From the NCBI RefSeq assembly GCF_000428785.1, contig NZ_AUAP01000003.1, forward strand, positions 62,001 through 126,000: a stretch of DNA of 64,000 nucleotides, given 5' to 3'. The notes under the pieces are model-generated. The model had not been told where the DNA came from and did no database searches. It saw nothing but the letters and a program-made list of their open reading frames with translations. This document shows, piece after piece, positions 1 through 7,518 of this stretch; the first letter of the stretch is position 1; each line of letters starts with the position of its first letter. A program made the translations under genes and the position numbers. This stretch comes from Conchiformibius kuhniae DSM 17694. Its GTDB lineage: Bacteria > Pseudomonadota > Gammaproteobacteria > Burkholderiales > Neisseriaceae.

Positions 1-414
1 CAAATATTCCCAATAACGCGCATAGCGGTAATACACGGGCGGTAAAGCGGTTTTGCCTGCTTGGTGCGCCTGTGCCGCCAGTTTTGCCATGCGGATTTGC
101 AACCACACCACCGGCAGCCAGTACGCCCCCGCCAGCGCGTACAGCAGCAGTGTCAGCCAAATCCACGTTGCCGACCACGCCACGCCCAAATAGTTTGCCA
201 ACCATAATCCCGAAAGCGGCTGGAAAACCACCGCCGGTGTGGTAAACCACCAATCCGCCTTGATGACCCAGCGCGACACCACCGCTTGCGCCGCCACCGA
301 GCCGCTACGGTTGGCGCAAAACAGATAAAACGCCGTGCCGAAGCCCGTCCCCACCATCAGCACGGACGACAGAATATGCAGGGTTTTGACCAACAAGAAT
401 GTGTTTGCCATCAT
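1..414 (-). CDS. DUF2269-family integral membrane protein (partial)
   Basis: The minus-strand frame reads from ATG at 414 (or 411) off the left edge with no stop. It begins MMANTFLLVKTLHILSSVLM, the typical opening of DUF2269 predicted membrane proteins, which have about four transmembrane helices. Helices are visible around residues 8-28, 50-70 and 78-100. The start overlaps the stop of the DoxX-like gene by 4 nt (ATGA), so the two are translationally coupled. A GGAA ribosome-binding site lies at 417-420. Function is unknown; the C-terminus lies outside the window. Confidence 0.75.
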   Translation of the reverse strand, partial: MMANTFLLVKTLHILSSVLMVGTGFGTAFYLFCANRSGSVAAQAVVSRWVIKADWWFTTPAVVFQPLSGLWLANYLGVAWSATWIWLTLLLYALAGAYWLPVVWLQIRMAKLAAQAHQAGKTALPPVYYRYARYWEYL

Positions 415-788
415 GATTCCTTTCCGGTTTCGCGAAACAAAAACAGCATCAGCGCCGCAATCGGCAGATTTTTCAACAAAGGCGCAAACGGGTGCAGCGC
501 GTATTCGGGTAAACGCAGCGCCATCACCGCGCTGTATGCTGCCACCGTTGCCGCTTGCGCCAGCCAAAACATCGGACAACGGCGCAGCTTGCCCAAACAC
601 AAGATGCCCAACAACATATCCAAGCCCGCCGCCGCGTACAGCAAGGGTTCGCGCCATGCCGCCGCCACGCCCGTTTCCGCCAACAATGCCAGCGAGATGT
701 GCGGCGACACCCACAGCGACACCGCGCCGCTCCACAGCCACAACAGCCCCACACTGGCGGGAAGATAGAACGGAATATCGCGTTTCAT
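411..788 (-). CDS. DoxX-like small membrane protein
   Basis: This 125-residue protein has four predicted hydrophobic helices and begins MKRDIPFYLPASVGLLWLWS. The glycine- and alanine-rich helices and overall length fit the DoxX-like family of inner-membrane proteins, sometimes tied to redox or thiol stress; this assignment is by resemblance only. It is the first gene of a pair with the DUF2269 protein (4-nt overlap). A perfect 10-bp inverted repeat at 807-830 lies just upstream, and the adjacent GbsR/MarR-type regulator carries the same half-site in its own promoter, so regulator control is likely (inference). Confidence 0.7.
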   Translation of the reverse strand: MKRDIPFYLPASVGLLWLWSGAVSLWVSPHISLALLAETGVAAAWREPLLYAAAGLDMLLGILCLGKLRRCPMFWLAQAATVAAYSAVMALRLPEYALHPFAPLLKNLPIAALMLFLFRETGKES

Positions 789-806
789 GTTTTTATTCTA
801 ATAATG

Positions 807-830
807 TTATTTCTGTAAAAACAGAAATAA
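807..830. promoter_or_regulatory. Inverted repeat, candidate GbsR/MarR-type operator
   Basis: TTATTTCTGT and its exact complement ACAGAAATAA are separated by AAAA, 19 nt upstream of the doxX-like start. The half-site TTATTTCTGT recurs at 1526-1535 in the promoter of the neighbouring regulator gene. Confidence 0.6.
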
Positions 831-856
831 AGAGTCAAAAAAATAGGCATTTTTTC

Positions 857-980
857 AAGCTGCCTGAAATTCGGGCAGTAAGGCAAGCAAATACCGTTAT
901 TCCTGAATCCACCGCCCGATGCTTTATCAAGCTTTGTTCCTGTTTTCATTTGGATTCCCGCATTCGCGGGAATGACGGCT
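857..980. repeat. Degenerate MITE/dRS3 remnant with uptake-sequence core
   Basis: AGCTGCCTGAAA lies at the left, followed by decayed dRS3-type half-repeats and a complete ATTCCC-N8-GGGAAT unit near 954-973. No MITE termini survive. It fills the gap between the regulator and the doxX-like gene. Confidence 0.6.
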
Positions 981-984
981 GAAA

Positions 985-1503
985 CTAACGCAATAATTTC
1001 TGAATCCCCGCACCCAGCTTCAACACCTTCGCCATTACCGGCACGGGCAGGCGCAGCATTTCATTTGTCCACGCCGTCAGCGTACCGATAAAATCGCGGG
1101 TTTGGCTGATGCGCTGCTTGGCGGTGTCGTTTTCCTGCGCGAATTCGGGGCTGTTCATCAGCTCTTGCAAAAAATGCAGGGTCGGCTCGATTTCGCGGCG
1201 TTGGCGCACTTCCACAATGGTGCGGAACAGCGTCCAAATATCGGCGCAGGTGCTGAAATGGTCGCGGCGGTCGCCGAGAAGATGCACGGTCTGCACCAGT
1301 TGCAGATTATGCAACTCTTTGATGCTGTTGGAAACGTGAGAACGCGCCACGCCCAGCGTTTCCACGATTTCATCGGCAGGCATCGGACGACCGATAATGT
1401 AGAGCAACGCGTGGATTTGCGCCACGGTGCGGTTGACGCCCCATTTCGCGCCCATTTCGCCCCAATGCAGGATAAATTTTTCGGTAACGGGATTGAGTTT
1501 CAT
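985..1503 (-). CDS. GbsR/MarR-family transcriptional regulator
   Basis: This 172-residue protein has a winged-helix domain at about residues 25-90 (recognition region around ETLGVARSHVSNSIKELHNL), followed by a helical C-terminal half, as in GbsR-type MarR regulators. No ribosome-binding site precedes the ATG, and the best promoter would place the transcript start at or next to it, so the mRNA may be leaderless. It probably controls the doxX-DUF2269 pair just downstream on the same strand and itself, because a shared half-site is present at both promoters (inference). The ligand is unknown. Confidence 0.8.
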   Translation of the reverse strand: MKLNPVTEKFILHWGEMGAKWGVNRTVAQIHALLYIIGRPMPADEIVETLGVARSHVSNSIKELHNLQLVQTVHLLGDRRDHFSTCADIWTLFRTIVEVRQRREIEPTLHFLQELMNSPEFAQENDTAKQRISQTRDFIGTLTAWTNEMLRLPVPVMAKVLKLGAGIQKLLR

Positions 1504-1509
1504 GGCGGT

Positions 1510-1538
1510 ATGGTAGTTTTGATTTTTATTTCTGTCAA
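1510..1538 (-). promoter_or_regulatory. Promoter of the GbsR/MarR regulator with operator half-site
   Basis: Reading leftward, TTGACA (1538-1533), a 17-nt spacer and TACCAT (1515-1510) form a recognisable promoter. The half-site TTATTTCTGT at 1526-1535 overlaps the -35 box, a position suited to autorepression. Confidence 0.55.
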
Positions 1539-1599
1539 GAGTGAAACTTTATTGTGGGGGAAAAGCTGCCCGAAACGTTTTCAGGCAGCTCGTCGGGTT

Positions 1600-2544
1600 T
1601 TACTGATTTTTCTGCGCCTTGACAATGCTCATGCCCGCCGACACCAGCCCGCCCAAGTCCGCCACATTCGCGGGCATAATCAAGGTATTGTTTTCTTTGG
1701 CGAGTTTGGCAAAGGCTTCCACATATTGTTCCGCCACTTTCAAATTCACCGCTTCGCTGCCGCCCGGTTCCTGAATGGCGGCGGCGATGGTGCGAATCGC
1801 GTCCGCGCTCGCCTGCGCCACCAAACGCAAGGCTTGCGCTTCGCCTTCGGCGCGGTTGATTTGCGCCACTTTTTCGCCTTGCGAGGCATTGACGGCGGCT
1901 TGCGCCTCGCCTTCGGATTTTTTGATTTCGGCTTCGCGCTCGCCCGTTGCCAAGTTGATTTGTTCAATCTTCAAACCTTCGGATTGGGCGATGCGGGCGC
2001 GTTTGTCGCGCTCGGCGGTGATTTGCGCTTGCATCGCGCGCAAAATTTCCTGCGGCGGTACAAGGTCTTTGATTTCGTAACGCAACACTTTCACGCCCCA
2101 CGACACCGCCGCTTCGTCCAGCGCGGCCACCACGGTGCGGTTGATGTCGTCCCGTTCTTCAAAGGTTTTGTCCAGCTCCATGCGCCCGATAACGGAACGC
2201 AGGGTGGTTTGCGCCAGTTGGGTGATGGCGAGAATGTAGTTGCTGGAGCCGTAGGAGGCGCGTTTGGGGTCGGTTACTTGGAAATAGAGAATGCCGTCCA
2301 CCGTCAGTTGGGTGTTGTCGCGGGTGATGCACACTTGACTGGGAACATCAAGCGGGATTTCTTTCAGGGAATGGCGGTAGGCAACGCGGTCAAGAAAGGG
2401 AACGAGAATGTTCAAGCCGGGCTTCAGAACGGAATGAAAACGTCCCAAGCGTTCCACGATGTAGGCTTCCTGCTGCGGCACGACTTTGAACGCCTGAAAG
2501 CCGAAAAACACGACAACGGCAAAAATCACCAATGACAAATACAT
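1600..2544 (-). CDS. qmcA: SPFH/band-7 stomatin-like membrane protease-scaffold protein (QmcA-type)
   Basis: This 314-residue protein has one N-terminal membrane helix (about residues 3-20), the SPFH/band-7 domain (about 20-180; VVPQQEAYIVERLGRF is diagnostic) and a long charged coiled coil rich in A, E, K and Q (about 180-260). Such proteins oligomerise into inner-membrane microdomains and work with NfeD partners or FtsH. The nfeD-type gene lies just upstream on the same strand (36-nt gap), the classical two-gene operon. Start codon ATG at 2544 is preceded by AAGGAGAAC. Confidence 0.9.
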   Translation of the reverse strand: MYLSLVIFAVVVFFGFQAFKVVPQQEAYIVERLGRFHSVLKPGLNILVPFLDRVAYRHSLKEIPLDVPSQVCITRDNTQLTVDGILYFQVTDPKRASYGSSNYILAITQLAQTTLRSVIGRMELDKTFEERDDINRTVVAALDEAAVSWGVKVLRYEIKDLVPPQEILRAMQAQITAERDKRARIAQSEGLKIEQINLATGEREAEIKKSEGEAQAAVNASQGEKVAQINRAEGEAQALRLVAQASADAIRTIAAAIQEPGGSEAVNLKVAEQYVEAFAKLAKENNTLIMPANVADLGGLVSAGMSIVKAQKNQ

Positions 2545-2580
2545 AGATGTTCTCCTTAAAAAACAAGGGTTGGAAAGATT

Positions 2581-2994
2581 TCAGGCAGCTTTCAACAGCA
2601 ACACAATGCCGTCTTTGCCGCAAATCACGGCGTGGCGCGTGTCGGGCGCGGCTTCGGCGGGGTCGGCGAAACGGGCTTCCCATTGCGTGCCGCGATACGA
2701 CACGCGCCACAAGCCGCCGCCCAATTCGGTTTCTAGTACAACGGTTTGCCCGATGTCCAAATCGTTGTCGGCGGCGGGCGGCGGTGCGGCGCGGCGGCGC
2801 ATGCCGTACACTTTCGCCACGCCGGCCAGCGACAGCAGCGATGCCGCCAGCCAAGGCGCGGCGGTGTCCGCGCCGAAGAAAAATGCCGCCACGCTCGCGC
2901 CCGCCAACGCCGCCGACAGCACCAGCAGGTACACCGTTCCCAAAAACATTTCCACGGCGAAGACGATTGCCGCCGCAGCCAGCCAGTAGCTCAT
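2581..2994 (-). CDS. NfeD-like membrane protein
   Basis: This 137-residue partner of the SPFH protein has three or four hydrophobic helices (about residues 3-75) followed by a small OB-fold NfeD domain (about 85-137, with GQTVVLETELGGGLWRVSYRG). It is the short, protease-less form of NfeD. I chose ATG 2994 because the leader repeat supplies AAAAGGAATTTTG directly before it; a TTG at 2997 is a poorer alternative. The gene lies directly downstream of a copy of the repeated leader element (2995-3108). Confidence 0.88.
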   Translation of the reverse strand: MSYWLAAAAIVFAVEMFLGTVYLLVLSAALAGASVAAFFFGADTAAPWLAASLLSLAGVAKVYGMRRRAAPPPAADNDLDIGQTVVLETELGGGLWRVSYRGTQWEARFADPAEAAPDTRHAVICGKDGIVLLLKAA

Positions 2995-3108
2995 CAAAAT
3001 TCCTTTTCGGTTTGAAACCCCGCCATTTGCGGCGGTAAAATTAAGCTTCGTTCGGGCGGGGCATAAGCCTGTCCGAATCAGGGCAACGTGCAGCCCTGCG
3101 AGTTGAAA
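2995..3108 (-). repeat. Leader repeat copy L1 (REP2/CREN-like) before nfeD
   Basis: Read on the minus strand it carries the diagnostic blocks of the family: TTTCAAC, GGGCTGCAC, a GATTCGGACAGGCTT hairpin half, a CCGCC..GGCGGGG hairpin, TTTCAAACCG and the AAAAGGAATTTTG ribosome-binding site abutting the ATG. It is shorter than the other copies, missing about 25 nt between the first two blocks. Confidence 0.8.
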
Positions 3109-3198
3109 CGAATGTACTGGAAACGCGCTCTTTTGACAAGGAAAAGCGGGTGTTTGGCGGGCTGCCTGAAAACAGTGTTGCCTTTCTCTCTCCCCCGC

Positions 3199-4023
3199 TT
3201 ACGGGGGAGGGAATAGTTGCCCCAAAGTCAAACGCTCATGCCCCGCCCAATCGCGCTCGGTGGCAATGTTGTCAAAACCGTGCTGCCTGAAAATCCCGCG
3301 CACCGCTTCGCCTTGATTGTAGCCGTGTTCCACCAGCAGCCAGCCGCCCGTTTTCAGGCAGCGCGGCGCATCGGCGGCAAGGCGGCGGTAGGCGGTCAAA
3401 CCGTCCGCAAAATCCGTCAGCGCGTGCGGCGGTTCAAAACGCAAATCGCCTTCGCGCAAATGCGGGTCGTCCGCTTCAATATAGGGCGGATTGGACACCA
3501 ACACATCACACGGCGGCGGCACGGGCTGCACGTCCGACCACGCGCCTTGCGCCCACGCGATGTCCGCGCCGAGACGGGCAGCGTTTTGCTTGGCAACCGC
3601 CAGCGCGTGCGGACAAATATCGCTGGCAAACACGCGGGCATCGGCGCGTTCCAATTTGGCAGACACCGCAATAATGCCGCTCCCCGTACCGATGTCCCAC
3701 AACACACCGTTTGCGGGCAAACGGCTTAACGCCGCTTCCAACAAATGTTCCGTTTCCGGACGCGGAATCAGCACGGCGGGCGACACGGCAAAATCGCGCC
3801 CGTAAAACGCACGCGTCCCCAGAATATACGCCATCGGCTCGCCCGCCAAACGCCGTTGCAAGGCATCTGCCAGCCACGCCTGTTGCGGCGGCGACAAGCC
3901 TTCGCCGTCGCGCACCACCAATTGCGCGTGTGTCCGCCCCGTGATGTGCGACAGCAACATCCGCGTTTCCAAACGCCCGAGCGGGCAGGCATTTGCCCAT
4001 TCTGCCACAGTAAGGGCTTGCAT
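3199..4023 (-). CDS. prmC: Peptide chain release factor N5-glutamine methyltransferase
   Basis: PrmC/HemK methylates the GGQ glutamine of release factors with S-adenosylmethionine. The 274-residue protein shows an N-terminal helical substrate-binding domain, IPRPETE (86-92), the SAM motif DIGTGSG (110-116) and the catalytic NPPY motif (178-181). ATG 4023 is preceded by GGAAAGGAATATGG; an upstream in-frame GTG at 4080 lacks such a site. It stands alone, with a short gap containing leader copy L1 before nfeD. Confidence 0.95.
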   Translation of the reverse strand: MQALTVAEWANACPLGRLETRMLLSHITGRTHAQLVVRDGEGLSPPQQAWLADALQRRLAGEPMAYILGTRAFYGRDFAVSPAVLIPRPETEHLLEAALSRLPANGVLWDIGTGSGIIAVSAKLERADARVFASDICPHALAVAKQNAARLGADIAWAQGAWSDVQPVPPPCDVLVSNPPYIEADDPHLREGDLRFEPPHALTDFADGLTAYRRLAADAPRCLKTGGWLLVEHGYNQGEAVRGIFRQHGFDNIATERDWAGHERLTLGQLFPPP

Positions 4024-4090
4024 CCATATTCCTTTCCCAAGGGGTGTCACGGTTTCAATTTTGTGGTCGGATGACGACACGCCCCATGCG

Positions 4091-4118
4091 TTGAAACATT
4101 AAGAAAAAACGGTATAAT
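4091..4118 (+). promoter_or_regulatory. Sigma-70 promoter
   Basis: TTGAAA (4091-4096), a 16-nt spacer and TATAAT (4113-4118) form a strong promoter reading rightward. The only gene candidate it can serve is the small ORF at 4157. Confidence 0.65.
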
Positions 4119-4156
4119 CAAACGGATATTGTAACGCATTGCCAACGGAATACCGC

Positions 4157-4486
4157 ATGATTTTTCAAGGTGCTTTGTCTGAAACCCCGCCCGCCGGTGC
4201 GCTGACGGCGCATTTTCCGTGCCACGAAGGCGCCGTTGCCCCCTATCAGGGCGCATGTTCCGGTTGGCACGCCGCACCGGACGGGCAGCACCATACCGGC
4301 ACGGAACCCGTCCGTACCGATAAAAACCCGCCCGAACACACACCGCCGCACCGCCCCGGCAAGAACGAAACCGCAGCACAACCGCATTGCCGCAACGTGT
4401 GTTGGGGCATCGCCTACTACTATTGCCGCAGCCGCAACGGCTACCGCCTACACGTCCCGTTTGACGGGCATACCCCAATCTTCTAA
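4157..4486 (+). CDS. Small hypothetical Cys/His-containing protein
   Basis: This 109-residue frame starts at ATG 4157 (AACGGAAT upstream) and lies about 30 nt after a good promoter. Codon choice (GCC, CGC, GGC, ACC) is like that of neighbouring genes, which favours a real gene. The middle is Pro/His-rich and hydrophilic and the C-terminus reads GIAYYYCRSRNGYRLHVPFD. Four cysteines are present; there is no signal peptide or membrane helix. It overlaps the 3' end of ampD tail-to-tail by 39 nt. I do not recognise a family. Confidence 0.45.
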   Translation: MIFQGALSETPPAGALTAHFPCHEGAVAPYQGACSGWHAAPDGQHHTGTEPVRTDKNPPEHTPPHRPGKNETAAQPHCRNVCWGIAYYYCRSRNGYRLHVPFDGHTPIF

Positions 4487-5005
4487 ACGCTGCCAGTCAA
4501 AAAAATGACCGGGGTCGGTTTTGCGCTGCGGCGCGATGTCCTGATGACCGCACACCGCCGTAATCGGATATGCCGCGCATAAAGCCTGCAACAAAGCCCG
4601 CAAAGCCGCATACTGCGCCGGTGCAAACGGCTCGAAATCACAGCCTTCCAACTCAATGCCCACCGAAAACGCATTGCACCGCTCACGCCCGCAAAAACGC
4701 GACACCCCCGCATGGTAAGCCATGTCATCACACGAAACAAACTGCAACGTCCGTCCGCACCGCGTAATCACAAAATGCGCCGACACCCGCACATCTGCCA
4801 ACTGCGCGAAAAACGGGTCGGCAGCCGTGTCCAAAGTATTGGCAAACAAACGCGCCGCCGCACCGCTGCCGTAAACAAACGGCGGCAGCGAAATATTGTG
4901 CAGCACCACCAAAAACACCCTTTCCCCATCGGGGCGGGGGCAAAAATTGGGCGAAACCCACTGTTCGGCGGCAGACCACCTGCCCCGATGCCATTGTGCC
5001 GTCAT
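4448..5005 (-). CDS. ampD: 1,6-anhydro-N-acetylmuramyl-L-alanine amidase
   Basis: AmpD cleaves anhydro-muropeptides in the cytoplasm during peptidoglycan recycling. The 185-residue protein lacks a signal peptide. It contains the amidase_2 fold with the zinc-binding histidine in LHNISLPP (His36) and the C-terminal CGHQDIAPQRKTDPG stretch holding the second His and the Asp ligand. SVGIELEG is also typical. I chose ATG 5005 (MTAQWHRGRW), which matches the usual AmpD start; a longer frame upstream has no family support. Confidence 0.93.
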   Translation of the reverse strand: MTAQWHRGRWSAAEQWVSPNFCPRPDGERVFLVVLHNISLPPFVYGSGAAARLFANTLDTAADPFFAQLADVRVSAHFVITRCGRTLQFVSCDDMAYHAGVSRFCGRERCNAFSVGIELEGCDFEPFAPAQYAALRALLQALCAAYPITAVCGHQDIAPQRKTDPGHFFDWQRLEDWGMPVKRDV

Positions 5006-5095
5006 GAAAACCGTCCGAAAAAACGCGATTATAGCCCGCCGCCTTGCCCGTGCAAAAAAATGTTTTGGAAAAACAAAAACAGAACATCTTGATGC

Positions 5096-5124
5096 TTGAC
5101 ACATCTGCAACAAACCATTAAAGT
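5096..5124 (+). promoter_or_regulatory. tRNA-Ser promoter
   Basis: TTGACA (5096-5101), a 17-nt spacer and TAAAGT (5119-5124), 27 nt before the tRNA. Confidence 0.65.
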
Positions 5125-5150
5125 TCGCGTTTTACCGATTGCCCGAAAAC

Positions 5151-5243
5151 GGAGTAATGGCTGAGAGGCTGAAGGCACTTCCCTGCTAAGGAAGCATGTG
5201 GGGTCAACCTGCATCGAGGGTTCGAATCCCTCTTACTCCGCCA
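5151..5243 (+). tRNA. serX: tRNA-Ser (GCT)
   Basis: The acceptor stem GGAGTAA/TTACTCC, the long variable arm expected of a class II serine tRNA, anticodon GCT in the loop CTGCTAA, the T arm GGGTTCGAATCCC and encoded CCA are all present. Confidence 0.95.
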
Positions 5244-5280
5244 ATTGAAAAACACTTGTGTAAGTGTTTGACCATGAAAA

Positions 5281-5320
5281 AACAGGCTGACCCGATGCCC
5301 AGGTCAGCCTGTTTTGGTTT
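5281..5320 (+). terminator. Rho-independent terminator after tRNA-Ser
   Basis: AACAGGCTGACC (5281-5292) pairs with GGTCAGCCTGTT (5302-5313) and is followed by a T-rich tail. Confidence 0.8.
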
Positions 5321-5336
5321 TGTCGGACATCAACAA

Positions 5337-5519
5337 GGCTTGTCATCAATTAAATCTTGTTTCCGAAAAGTCAGTCGTCATTTCCGCAAATGTGGGAATC
5401 CAAGTCGAAGCACAATAAACTGTGATAAAACATCGTTTGCCAAGCATCGTGCAAAGGATTTCCGCCTGCGCGGGCATGACGGCGCGGTATTTTTTCGGTC
5501 AATTGGTGGCATGCCCTAA
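5337..5519. repeat. MITE copy with dRS3-type repeats
   Basis: The left end reads TTGTCATCAATTAAAT and the right end CAATTGGTGGCATGCCCTAA, both slightly degenerate. It contains two internal dRS3-type palindromes, one of each half diverged. The right end supplies the stop codon of the Sel1-repeat gene. Confidence 0.75.
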
Positions 5520-6466
5520 TCCAAATTTTTCAGCTTTTCTTCGGCGGGGCGGTAGCCGCCCGCCAGTGCGCGTGCATACCATGCCCGTGCAAGGCTTTTG
5601 GCAGCAGGGTCCTTGGGCGGCAGGACGCTTTTGCCGGTTTCATGCATTTCACCCAATGCGTATGCCGCAGCAGGCGTAATGGGGTGTTGGGAACAGGTTG
5701 TTGCCTGTGCGAGCCAGTAATGTGCTTTGGCATAAGCATAATTTTGCCCGCCGTTTGGCGGCAAAAGCTCGCCGGCATACGCATAGTGAATCCCAAGCGC
5801 AAATTGGGCGGCTGCCGAACCCTGTGCCGCCGCCAACAAACGCCACTGCTGTTCCTTTTGTGGACGGCACCCCAAAGGGCAGTCACCGGCATCGGATAAA
5901 TCTTTGCCGTATAGTTTGCTGATTTCAAAAGAAACATCGCCGTCTTGGTGTTGGAGTGCCCGATTCAGCCAATACACGGCTTTTTCGCCGTCTCGCGGTG
6001 CGCCCGTTCCGTGCAGATACATTCGTGCCAGATAAACCTGTGCCACGCCGTGATTTTGCGCTGCCGCTTTGGCAAACCACCGGTAGGCTTGATGCCGGTC
6101 GGATTCGGGTGTGGAACCGTCCGTTCTGTTCCGCCAATAACGTTTGCCCATCCATGTTTGCAATTCCCTGTCGCCTTGTTCCGCCATTTTTTCTGCTTCG
6201 GCCTGTATCAGGCGGGCGGCTTTGCCGGAATATCGGGTGTTGTGGCGTAGCGCCCTGTGCAGGTCTGCGTGGTTTTTGTCGGCGTATCGGGAAACATCGC
6301 ACCACTCATCTGAGCCCTTATCCGAATTTGGCATGGCAAGCACATAGGGCTTGCTGTAAGACGGGTCGGACAGGGTAACGCAGTTCGGTTTGCCGTAAGC
6401 AAAATCGGGCAGCACGGCAGCGCACAAGCACGCCCCGACAAACAACGGGTAAAACGTTTGTTTCAT
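5516..6466 (-). CDS. Exported Sel1-repeat (TPR-like) protein
   Basis: This 316-residue protein starts with a Sec signal peptide (MKQTFYPLFVGACLCAAVLP; cleavage near residue 24). At least three Sel1-like repeats follow; AYRWFAKAAAQNHGVAQVYL and WRLLAAAQGSAAAQFALGIH are the clearest. Cysteines occur in pairs and may form disulfides. Sel1 proteins are periplasmic or surface scaffolds, often of virulence or stress pathways; the partner is unknown. The start lies immediately after leader copy L2, which provides the ribosome-binding site. The TAG stop is formed by the end of the flanking MITE. Confidence 0.85.
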   Translation of the reverse strand: MKQTFYPLFVGACLCAAVLPDFAYGKPNCVTLSDPSYSKPYVLAMPNSDKGSDEWCDVSRYADKNHADLHRALRHNTRYSGKAARLIQAEAEKMAEQGDRELQTWMGKRYWRNRTDGSTPESDRHQAYRWFAKAAAQNHGVAQVYLARMYLHGTGAPRDGEKAVYWLNRALQHQDGDVSFEISKLYGKDLSDAGDCPLGCRPQKEQQWRLLAAAQGSAAAQFALGIHYAYAGELLPPNGGQNYAYAKAHYWLAQATTCSQHPITPAAAYALGEMHETGKSVLPPKDPAAKSLARAWYARALAGGYRPAEEKLKNLD

Positions 6467-6600
6467 CAAAATTCCTTTTCGGCTTGAAACCCCGCCGTTT
6501 ACGGCGGCAAAATGGTTTTTTATTCGGGCGGGGCGCAAGCCCGTCCGAATCAGGTCAAGGCATGGGGCGGTGCTTTGTGTGCAGCCCTGTGGGTGGAAAC
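6467..6600 (-). repeat. Leader repeat copy L2 (REP2/CREN-like) before the Sel1 gene
   Basis: On the minus strand: ATGTTTCCACCCACAGGG, ACAAAGCACCGCCCCATGCC, a GATTCGGACGGGC-TTGC-GCCCCGCCCGAAT hairpin, a CCGCCGTAAACGGCGG hairpin and AAAAGGAATTTTG against the ATG. Confidence 0.85.
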
Positions 6601-6726
6601 ATTGATTTTGGTATTTTTAATTGTAATGCGATGTTTGCCGGTGTCAAGAATCGGCAAGCATTCTGTTTCGGGATTTGAGGGCAGACGGCTTTGTACCGCC
6701 ATTCGGGCGCGCGCCGTGCATCGGGC

Positions 6727-6754
6727 TTGACGGTACACGCTGCCGCCGTATAAT
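6727..6754 (+). promoter_or_regulatory. tRNA-Glu promoter
   Basis: TTGACG (6727-6732), a 16-nt spacer and consensus TATAAT (6749-6754). Confidence 0.75.
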
Positions 6755-6766
6755 ACGCCCCTGCAC

Positions 6767-6842
6767 GCGCCCATCGTCTAGAGGCCTAGGACACTGCCCT
6801 TTCACGGCGGCAACCGGGGTTCGAATCCCCGTGGGCGTGCCA
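6767..6842 (+). tRNA. tRNA-Glu (TTC), first copy
   Basis: The acceptor stem GCGCCCA/TGGGCGT, D arm GTCTAGAGGCCTAGGACA, anticodon loop CTTTCAC (anticodon TTC), T arm GGGGTTCGAATCCCC and encoded CCA are present. A second, slightly different copy lies at 37809. Confidence 0.95.
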
Positions 6843-6849
6843 GTTTTCC

Positions 6850-6898
6850 GCCTTCTTTAAACTGCTGTTGCATCAGCAGAAAAGAAGGCATTTTGTTT
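6850..6898 (+). terminator. Terminator after tRNA-Glu
   Basis: GCCTTCTT pairs with AAGAAGGC around an inner CTGCTG/CAGCAG stem, followed by ATTTTGTTT. Confidence 0.75.
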
Positions 6899-6960
6899 GC
6901 GCGGCGGCGGAAAATTTAACCTGTTTTTACCCGCGCTGTTTGTTTTGTGCAAAAATCCCC

Positions 6961-6988
6961 TTGCTTTTTTGGCAAAAGTCTTTATAAT
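6961..6988 (+). promoter_or_regulatory. Promoter of the rimP-nusA-infB operon
   Basis: TTGCTT (6961-6966), a 16-nt spacer and TATAAT (6983-6988), followed by a leader of about 75 nt before rimP. Confidence 0.7.
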
Positions 6989-7013
6989 AATTGAAATTTT
7001 TCACGCAAATGAG

Positions 7014-7036
7014 AAATGGCCTCCGGCCATTTTTTT
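7014..7036 (+). terminator. Leader attenuator-type terminator before rimP
   Basis: AAATGGCC and GGCCATTT form an 8-bp stem with loop TCC, followed by a T tract, between the promoter and rimP. An intrinsic terminator here would make operon expression depend on readthrough, consistent with NusA feedback known for nusA operons elsewhere. Confidence 0.65.
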
Positions 7037-7068
7037 GTTTTCAGAAACCGTAAATGCCAAGAAAAACA

Positions 7069-7500
7069 ATGGATATTCAAACAATTTTGGAAAAAACCCT
7101 GCCGGGGCTGGGCTACGAACCGGTGGATTTCGAACTGACCGCGCAGGGCACGCTGCGGGTGTTCATCGATAAAGAAGGCGGCATCACCGTGGAAGACTGC
7201 GCCACCGCCAGCAACCATTTGAGCCGCGTGTTTGCGGTGGAAGACGTGGATTACAAAAACTTGGAAGTTTCCAGCCCCGGTTTGGACCGCGCCTTGAAAA
7301 AGCCCGCCGATTTCGTGCGCTTTTGCGGCAGCTTGGCGAAAGTCAAAACCCGCCTGCCGGTGGACGGGCAGAAAAACTTTGTCGGACGCATCACGGCGTT
7401 TGAAAACGGCGTGTTGTCGCTCGATTGCGAAGGCAAAGCGGCGCAGATTGATTTCGACAACATCGACAAAGCGCGTATCAAGCCCGAATTTCAGTTTTAA
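7069..7500 (+). CDS. rimP: Ribosome maturation factor RimP
   Basis: RimP assists 30S subunit maturation. The 143-residue protein begins [20 protein letters not shown], the usual neisserial start, so I prefer ATG 7069 over ATG 7054. It has the N-terminal alpha/beta domain (about 1-75, including [19 protein letters not shown] at its end) and a C-terminal Sm-like barrel. It is the first gene of the rimP-nusA-infB operon, with an 18-nt gap to nusA. Confidence 0.95.
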   Translation: MDIQTILEKTLPGLGYEPVDFELTAQGTLRVFIDKEGGITVEDCATASNHLSRVFAVEDVDYKNLEVSSPGLDRALKKPADFVRFCGSLAKVKTRLPVDGQKNFVGRITAFENGVLSLDCEGKAAQIDFDNIDKARIKPEFQF

Positions 7501-7518
7501 TCGAGAGGAAAATCAAAA

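Noticed and set aside
1102..2535. Long plus-strand frame opposite the SPFH gene
   Set aside because: His/Arg/Gly-rich translation with no family resemblance; it is a shadow of the minus-strand regulator and SPFH genes in GC-rich DNA.
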